Source: Dendrobium chrysotoxum
Taxonomy: Eukaryota; Streptophyta; Magnoliopsida; Asparagales; Orchidaceae
Direction: 5' to 3'
DNA: 64,000 bases
Assembly (NCBI GenBank): GCA_019925795.1
Contig: CM034305.1
Span: 96,570,433-96,634,432, forward strand
This document shows, in pieces, positions 57,533-64,000 of this stretch. Under the pieces are notes generated by a model. The model worked only from the letters and a program-made list of their open reading frames with translations. It was not told the origin of the DNA and searched no databases. Position 1 is the stretch's first letter. The number at the start of each line of letters is the position of its first letter. A program made the position numbers and the translations under genes.

Positions 57533-57636
57533 TTCGCGAATCGTCTTCTCCAGTTCGCGAAAAGCTCTCGCCTTCGCCAGTTCGCGAAGAGCTCTCGCCT
57601 TCACCAATTCGCGAATCGCCTTCGCCAGTTCGCGAA
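57533..57636 (+). repeat. Five TTCGCGAA palindromes near the left hAT end
   Basis: Exact copies at 57533, 57554, 57581, 57608 and 57629, mostly within CCAGTTCGCGAA and separated by 13-19 bp, 153-256 bp from the transposon end. Sub-terminal short repeats are known transposase-binding sites in hAT elements such as Ac. Confidence 0.75.
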
Positions 57637-58484
57637 AAGCTCCGAACGCTCTCTGCTTCATTTTCATTCTTAACGCTCGAATCGGCCGGGCTCTGCCATC
57701 TCCGGTAAGTATTCTACTCTTCTTCGTGGCTTGTTCGGTTCTAGTTCCGCTTGCTTCCGGTTCTCTACAAATCTGCATTTTTTTTTTGTTTTCTCTGTAT
57801 TTGGAGAAAGAATATGGTAATTAAATTTCATTTATTTTTCTTAATGTTATTTTTTTCTTGGCCGCACTTCTATTTTTCTTATTTTTTTCGGTGCAATCAT
57901 ACTTCTTTGATAACTTTGTTGGATTGAGATAAAAATTTGAATGATTGAAAATAAAACATGAATAGTTCAATAGAAAATTACTTACAGAAGCATTAAAAGT
58001 AGAATAGATGCAGAGGATAGGTAGCTGGAGAGGAGAAGTTGTACTTTATTCATTTTGTGAAGGTGAAAGATGATCGATTACAGAACTCAATGGTACCTCT
58101 AGCCCATATAAAGCTGAGAGGAGATACGCTATAGCAGTAATGTGTTTAACATAGATGGCTGATATCATCTTGATGGCTAGAGGCTTGCGGTTGTGATGCG
58201 CAAAGGATAGGTCATGGCATACCCTGTGTAATAGACTGATATGTTAACTATTGTTGCAATATCCCTCTTCCAGTTGTGGGGCAGCTCCTAATTAATTGTT
58301 AATTTGTCTTGAAGGCTGCGAACAAATTGTTGATAACTCCGTTAAGTATTGCATTTATTTTTGATATTCTCTCCATAGCATAGGCTAAACTGAGTATTGC
58401 ATTTATTTTTCCTGATTCATTTTTGATACAGTGTCTCAAAGTTGCTCTTTTTTGGTAATTAAATTTCATTCTAAGGTTAAATAA

Positions 58485-60800
58485 ATGGAGCGTTATTTAA
58501 AGAGGAAAGAGTGAATAGAATTTGATATTAACAATCTCCCAGCAGATCCAGGACTCCGACTTTCTATTTAGAGTTATGATGTAAATGATAGAGATAAGAT
58601 TCGGAGATCATATCTATTGAAGGGACCCCATCAACCGAGAAGTCATTAATTTCCCCAAACTTTATATGGAAATATTGCACGAAGGTTCAATCCGAAATGA
58701 TTTGATGAATACTCTGATTGGTTAGAGTACAGTGTGCAGAAAGACGCTGCTTTTTGTCTTTACTCCTATCTATTTAAACCTCAAGGGCAGATTATTAAAG
58801 GTCAAGGTGGTGGGGATTCATTTATTGGAGAAGGTTTCAAAAACTGGAAGAAGAAAGAGAAATTATTATGTCACATTGGAGATTACAATAGTATACATAA
58901 TAAGGCTAGACAAAAATATGAAGATTTGATGAAGAATCAAGAATACAGTCTTCCAGCTTTATGGCTAAGCAAAGATGGTAAGAACAAAAAACAATATAGG
59001 ATCATGTTGACTGCAGCCATTGATTGTGTGAGATTTTTGTTACGTCAGGGATTATCATTTCGTGGGCATGATGAGTCTTCCAATTCAGAGAATCGAGGAA
59101 ATTAGTTAGAACTATTTGACTTTCTAGCTGATCATAATGAGGAAATTAAGACAGTGACATCTGCATATGCCAACTCAAATCTGAAGTTAACTTCACCAAA
59201 AGTCCAGAAAGAAATATGTTTTGCTGCATCAACTCAAACTTTAACATATATCATGAAAGATATTGGTAACTCATACTTCTCACTTTTAGTTGATGAATCC
59301 CATGATGTTTCTACGAAAGAACAAGTTGCTATTGCAGTGAGATATATAGATAAGTTGGGCCAAGTGATTGAAAGATTTATAGGCATCAAACATGTCACAT
59401 CCACGAATGCAGTTACACTGAAGGCAACCATTGAAGACATTTTAGCCAAACACTCGTTGAGCATACAAAGGATGCGTGGTCAAGGTTATGATAGGGCATC
59501 TAATATGCGAGGAGAATTTCATGGTTTGAAGGCCCTAATTCTAAAAGATAATCCTCAAGCATTTTATGTTCACTGTTTCGCTCATCAACTTCAATTATGT
59601 TTGGTGGCAGTGGCAAAGAATCATTGGCAAGTAAAACATCTTTTTTAGTTCACTTCTAGAATTATTAATACTATCGGGGCTTCTTGTAAGAGATTGGATG
59701 CTCTTAAAAGTATTCAGCATGATAAAGTACTTCTTCATCTTAAGAATGGCAATCTCATAAGTGGCAAATGTTTGAATCAAGAGACAAATTTGCAGAAATC
59801 TAATGATACTCGTTGGAGTTCACATTTTCACTCTTTGATTAATCTTATGCGTATGTATGCTTCTGTGATCGAGGTGCTAGAGATTATTAAAGAAGAAGGG
59901 GTTCATGATCAGCAATCGATTGAAGCGGATGTTCTGATTGATATAATGGAGTCTTTTGATTTTATTTTTACAATGCATCTGATGATTGATATATTGGGCA
60001 TTACGAATGAGTTATCACAATCATTGCAAAAGAAAGATCAAGACATTGAAAATGCGATGAAATTGGTTCAAATTTCTAAACAACGACTGCAACTACTAAG
60101 GGAGAATGGGTGGAATACTTTACTAGATGAAGTGTCACGTTTTTGTGGTGTTTTTGAAGTTGTTGTTCCAAACATGAATGAAACATACAAAACTCGTCGT
60201 CGATCAGTGCGAAGAGGTGAAGAAAAAATAAATCTACATCATTATCGTGTTGATCTATTTTATACTGTAGTTGACATGCAACTTCAAGAGCTAAATAATC
60301 GCTTTTCTGAATCAAGTACTGAGTTACTTCTTTATGTGTCATGCTTAAACCCAAGTGATTCTTTTCGTGCTTATGATTAGAGGAAATTGATATGTCTAGC
60401 ACAGCTATATCCAAGTGATTTTTCCATAATTGAGGTTGTTGCTCTTAAAAGTCAATTATCAACGTACATTATTGATATGCGGACCAATGAAGAGTTCTCT
60501 TCTCTAAGAAGCATTGCTGATCTTGCAAAGCAGATTGTTAAGTTCAAGAAGAATGGAGTGTATCCTCTAATTTACAGACTTATTACCTTAGCATTAACCT
60601 TACCAGTTGCTACTGCTACAGTGGAGAGAGCCTTTTCAGCCATGAAAATCATCAAACATCGATTGCGTAGTAGGATGGGTGATGATTGGCTCAACGATTG
60701 CCTTGTGCCTTACATTGAAAAAGATGTGTTTGATTTGATTCCCAATGAAGATGTTATCCAATATTATCAAAAAATGCAAAATAGATTAATAAAATTATAA
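58485..60800 (+). pseudogene. hAT transposase, one frame with seven stops
   Basis: From ATG 58485 (MERYLKRKE) to TAA 60800 a single frame of 772 codons is kept with no indel. It is broken by stops at 58512, 58569, 58656, 58713, 59103, 59646 and 60378. Order: N-terminal TTF-type region (WLEYSVQKDAAFCLYSYLFK), DUF4371-like core (SYFSLLVDESHDVSTKEQVA, GYDRASNMRGEFHGLKALI, AFYVHCFAHQLQLCLVAVAK, SNDTRWSSHFHSL) and the hAT C-terminal dimerisation domain (LPVATATVERAFSAMKIIKH, RLRSRMGDDWLNDCLVPYIE). This layout matches zinc finger MYM-type protein 1-like hAT transposases of plants. Substitutions, not indels, disabled it. Confidence 0.9.
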
Positions 60801-60943
60801 TGATTTTCAATTTTCCTATCATAATGAAATACAAGATTTCACTTTGAATTATGTCCTTATTTTATTTTTTTTATATTTAGTCTATTACTAAGAAAAATTT
60901 GCCCCCCCTAAGTTGAAAGGCTGGTTCCGCCCCTGGATGCAAC

Positions 60944-61990
60944 TGGAGTCTCCACTCTATAAACTAAAACTAAGCCACTCTAAAGTTTAGAGAAAACTAC
61001 CAGAAAAAACATCAAACTTACATAAACCATGATTCTCTAAAAAATTTTAAAAAGACCTAAAGCATATATACAAAATTACATCACACATGTGAATAAATAA
61101 TTGCATCAAAATATTACGAAGAGGCTAGTTGGTTAGAGCTTTAACCAGCAAATTTCAAGTGCACAACTATGCTACCAAAGATCGCACAAAAAGACAGAGG
61201 CTCTCCAAAGAAAACTTTGGTTTTAGATGTGTAACATGTGAGTACAGGCCAAACTCTGACCTCAAAGCCAAATATGCTTACACTCCAATTGAATTCAAAT
61301 GGTGTTTTGCTAAAAGATTCAAATTCAAAATGAGCACCAAAACCCAGGAAAATTTCACAAAATATTATTTCTCTGCTACTATAATTTAAGCACTTTTTTT
61401 TGTTCAAATATATCCCAACAAAACTTGCTCCAATTTAAAGATTACAATAGATTATAAAGATCCACTCTGATGTTCCAACCCTAATCAATGCCCAAAACGA
61501 ACATAGGCCACAAAAATGAAATTCTCAAAGGATAATTTTCATCCAGGGCCTCCAAATGGTTTTGTTTCTAATGATCCATAAAAACACTGACTATTCCCAA
61601 AAAACAGTCATTACAAGTGAAAGAAAACATAATGAAGCAAAATATCAGCTTCACTTCCACCTCAAAAACCTTCAATCGGAGAGCATAGGACTATGAAAGC
61701 ATAATGAAATAATTAATAAAAAAGAAATCCATATAAAAATAAAATAAAATACAATAGAAATTACGGAATGAGAAACTTTTGTTCTCATAATTACATTATC
61801 GGATGCCAATAAGCATCTTTTTGGGGATATAATGTTGCAAGTATCACATTTGCAGTAATGCTTGCACCAACTAAGTGCTTACTTCTAACCCCCGACATGC
61901 CAATAAAAAAAAAAAGAAAATAAGTTCAATTTCATGGCAACTTAAACTGAAACATCTTAGTCAAAAAGAACATTCTAGATGAGTGTAGAG
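60944..61990. other. AT-rich DNA, no gene seen
   Basis: Probably part of the long MED14 intron. Frames near 61,130-61,400 are open on both strands but match nothing I know. Confidence 0.4.
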
Positions 61991-62663
61991 ATCATACATG
62001 TCAATGGCGCAAAATGGTGCGCGCTCCATGGCGCAAAATGGAGAGCTTCATGACACACGGCGCGGTGCGGCGCAAATACGGCGCTATTTGCTTGGCATGG
62101 AGCGGCTCATCAAAATGGGGCACGCTATTTGCATATACATGGGTAATGGCGCAAGATGCAAATAGCGCACCATTTTATTAACATGTTATAAATTTAAATT
62201 TATAAATTCTAATTAAAATTTTTTTCAGATTTATATATTAATATCACAATTAATTATTAATTATTTAAACATCAAATTAATAAAATATCAAAAAAAAATT
62301 TAGCCTAAAGCTTTTTGTAACATCTAAAGCTTTTAATTTTGTTATTTGGTAGGATTTATGCTAAATTATGTTTAAATACTGCTCAAATCTATCAATGTAA
62401 GTTTCTGTAAGATTTAAAGGTGTCATTTTTACTGTTTGGCAAGATATTTATTCTTAAATTTTGCTCAAATCAACATATTATTTGCTATTTAATGATATTT
62501 TGTGTGTGTTTGGGTATATATATATATATATATTTATTTATTTATTTATTTATTTTATAGTTTGCATCATTTAAAATGGCGCACGCCGCGCCGTGCGCTA
62601 TGCACCTTGGCTCTACAAGGAACTTTGAGCCGTGATGCGCCATTCACGGTTGACAAGTATGAT
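61991..62663. mobile_element. Probable inverted-repeat DNA element with GGCGC-rich arms
   Basis: Ends ATCATACATGTCAA (61991-62004) and its near complement TTGACAAGTATGAT (62650-62663) enclose GC-rich arms made of GGCGCAAAATGG, GCGCTATTTGC and similar pieces. The centre is AT-rich, with a (TA)n(TTTA)n tract at about 62517-62555. An inner hairpin pairs CGCAAAATGGTGCGC with GCGCACCATTTTA. No clear target duplication is seen. Confidence 0.5.
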
Positions 62664-63501
62664 AGAAATCCAGCTATTAACAAGTAACTGCCACAATGGA
62701 CATCAAAGTTGGTTTTTTTTTTTTACTTCATTTCATTGATATTAAAAAAATAAATTACAAGTTATCCCAAAGTGACAACAGAAATAAACAAATACGGACG
62801 TCATCTATCTATATCTCAAAGCGTCTCTCTATTACCTTTTTTTTTTTTGCATAAACTTTCATCAGTTGTAGAATTCACAGGATAAATTTCTAATTCATAA
62901 AATTTTGCATATCAGTCATCTTAATAACAAATTTATAAATTTTCACCTTAGCGTATTGATAATGAGATGGAGTCAGCCATAGGCATTCCACAAATTATCA
63001 ATTTTACAAGCAAGAAATTTAATGCATCAGTTAACAAAGGATATTTCCTCAGTGGTTCAGCACTTTGATTTGAGAATTTCCATCAGAAGGTCCCTTATAA
63101 CTCCCTCTTTGATTCACTCTCTCCCTCTCTCATCTCTAAGGGGGGAAGAGAATAAAAAAAGCAGCAAAAGATGGTGATGATCACTGTGAGGTTTTCAATT
63201 CTTTTTGTGGGCCATCTTTTTATAGTATGTATTGTTTTGATTTTTTGGATGAATATTTCAGGGAAGTGATGGTTGGCCTACATTCTTCATCTCCTAAAGA
63301 ATCTATTCTAAAGTATTTGTATCACCAAACAAAAATCAAGGGAAAAGGTCTCTGTTATGCTGATGAGAAATAGATAGAGTTCTTTGTTATGACCAAAGGA
63401 TCATAGGATAAAAAGCGATTCAAAAGTGCCAACAACACAAAAAAAATGAAGAGTCAAGAAAGATTGAAGAAGGAAAATATTAGATCAAGGGGGGGTTATT
63501 C
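62664..63501. other. AT-rich DNA, no gene seen
   Basis: Spacer before the partial LTR at the right edge. Confidence 0.4.
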
Positions 63502-64000
63502 TGATGTAGAACCAAGCTAGCCATGATTGGAAAGACAGCGAGACGAACTTTTCATACATGTCTTGGACAGCCATCTAGCACCTTCAGGGCTTTTGGACAA
63601 CGATTGAACAGCCCCCGGACGTTTGGACAGCAAATTAGTTTGTCCCGGTGATTGGGACAGCAAGCTAATGTGCTCTAAAAATTCTGGACAGCAGCTAGAT
63701 TGCCCAGGAAACGTGGACAGCAGTTTAGGGATGTCAAAACTTTGGAGTAGAGGCTATTTGGGAAGAGGGCACCAAGTGGTCGCCTTGTGGAAGCATAGGG
63801 CAGCAATTAGCAACATGGAGAGAGGGTCGTTTTAGGGTTTGAGTCGTCCATGGGTAGGGGAAATTATCATCTATTGAGAGAGATAATAATTGAGAGAATT
63901 AAATGGGGGAAAGACAAAAGGGGAAAGAGGGGAGAGAGAGAGGGGCGGCGGCAACTAGAGGGAGGGGATGATTGGAGATTTAATTAGGAGCCTTGATGGA
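63502..64000. mobile_element. Start of another chromovirus-like LTR (cut by window edge)
   Basis: Starts TGATGTAGAACC, like the TGATG starts of elements 1 and 2. It then shows seven or more GGACAGC(A/C) motifs (about 63566-63800), a GGGGAAAGAGGGGAGAGAGA tract and a GGCGGCGGC patch, the same order as in the LTRs of element 1. The second LTR and coding part would lie beyond 64,000. Orientation is most likely minus by analogy. Confidence 0.55.

Larger units (their letters stand above)
57380..60935 (+). mobile_element. hAT DNA transposon (ZMYM1-like transposase), decayed
   Basis: 3,556 bp with a perfect 8-bp duplication GATGCAAC (57372-57379 and 60936-60943). Ends: CAAGGGCGGAAC on the left, complementary to GTTCCGCCCCTG on the right. 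Just inside are GGGGGGGCAATTGCCCCCCC (left) and TTGCCCCCCC (right). The transposase frame covers 58485-60800. Five TTCGCGAA palindromes lie near the left end. A donor-like CCG/GTAAGTATT at about 57703 suggests a spliced 5' UTR exon. Confidence 0.93.

Noticed and set aside
59234..59464. Minus-strand ORFs in the hAT region (also 59595-59780, 60076-60414, 57497-57778)
   Set aside because: They are shadows of the transposase frame or of the TTCGCGAA repeats.
58485..60800. Stop-codon read-through or recoding of the hAT transposase (three TAG in a row)
   Set aside because: TGA and TAA stops also occur in the same frame upstream; simple decay explains all seven.
61125..61160. Possible tRNA gene (GGCTAGTTGGTTAGAGC)
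   Set aside because: Only a D-arm-like piece is present; no acceptor stem, anticodon arm or T-arm can be folded.

Overview
This window is nuclear DNA from a flowering plant, probably a dicot. The species cannot be told from the sequence. The evidence is long AT-rich introns, a plant type I vacuolar H+-pyrophosphatase, a plant-type MED14 Mediator subunit, and nested LTR retrotransposons, hAT elements and MITEs. Only three host genes can be supported, all on the minus strand. Most of the 64 kb is transposable-element DNA lying in or between them.

Left part (1-6,540): the 5' half of an AVP1-type vacuolar H+-PPase, with four exons; the remaining exons lie beyond the left edge. Its first intron (4.9 kb) holds a 3.2-kb non-autonomous LTR retrotransposon (1,528-4,730) with a 5-bp target duplication. 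That element carries a broken fragment of a PPR gene and a hAT-like MITE nested in its own tandem repeat. Middle-left (6,540-20,560): intergenic DNA with several MITE families and a 30-bp minisatellite; then a gene for a very acidic small protein ending in PPPKKSK, whose parts are split over a roughly 5.3-kb intron; then the 3' flank of MED14.

Centre (20,561-39,209): the last four exons of MED14 (1,292 codons plus stop, with phases that agree across every junction). An 11.2-kb intron contains a young Ty3/gypsy chromovirus (26,891-33,956). An internal deletion in it has left one long ORF that joins Gag and protease to the integrase tail and chromodomain. The N-terminal exons of MED14 were not found in the window and presumably lie past the right edge, giving an intron of at least 24.8 kb.

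Right part (39,210-64,000): a Ty1/copia relic; an old Ty3/gypsy relic split by two later insertions, a 9.0-kb full-length chromovirus (42,875-51,906) and a 2.5-kb gag-only LTR element (52,957-55,428); an unrecognised coding-like exon; a 3.6-kb hAT transposon with a decayed transposase (57,380-60,935); a GC-rich inverted-repeat element; and the start of another chromovirus-like LTR at the right edge. Most LTR elements here could be delimited to the base from terminal TG...CA ends, target-site duplications, a primer-binding site like the 3' end of initiator-Met tRNA, and purine tracts.
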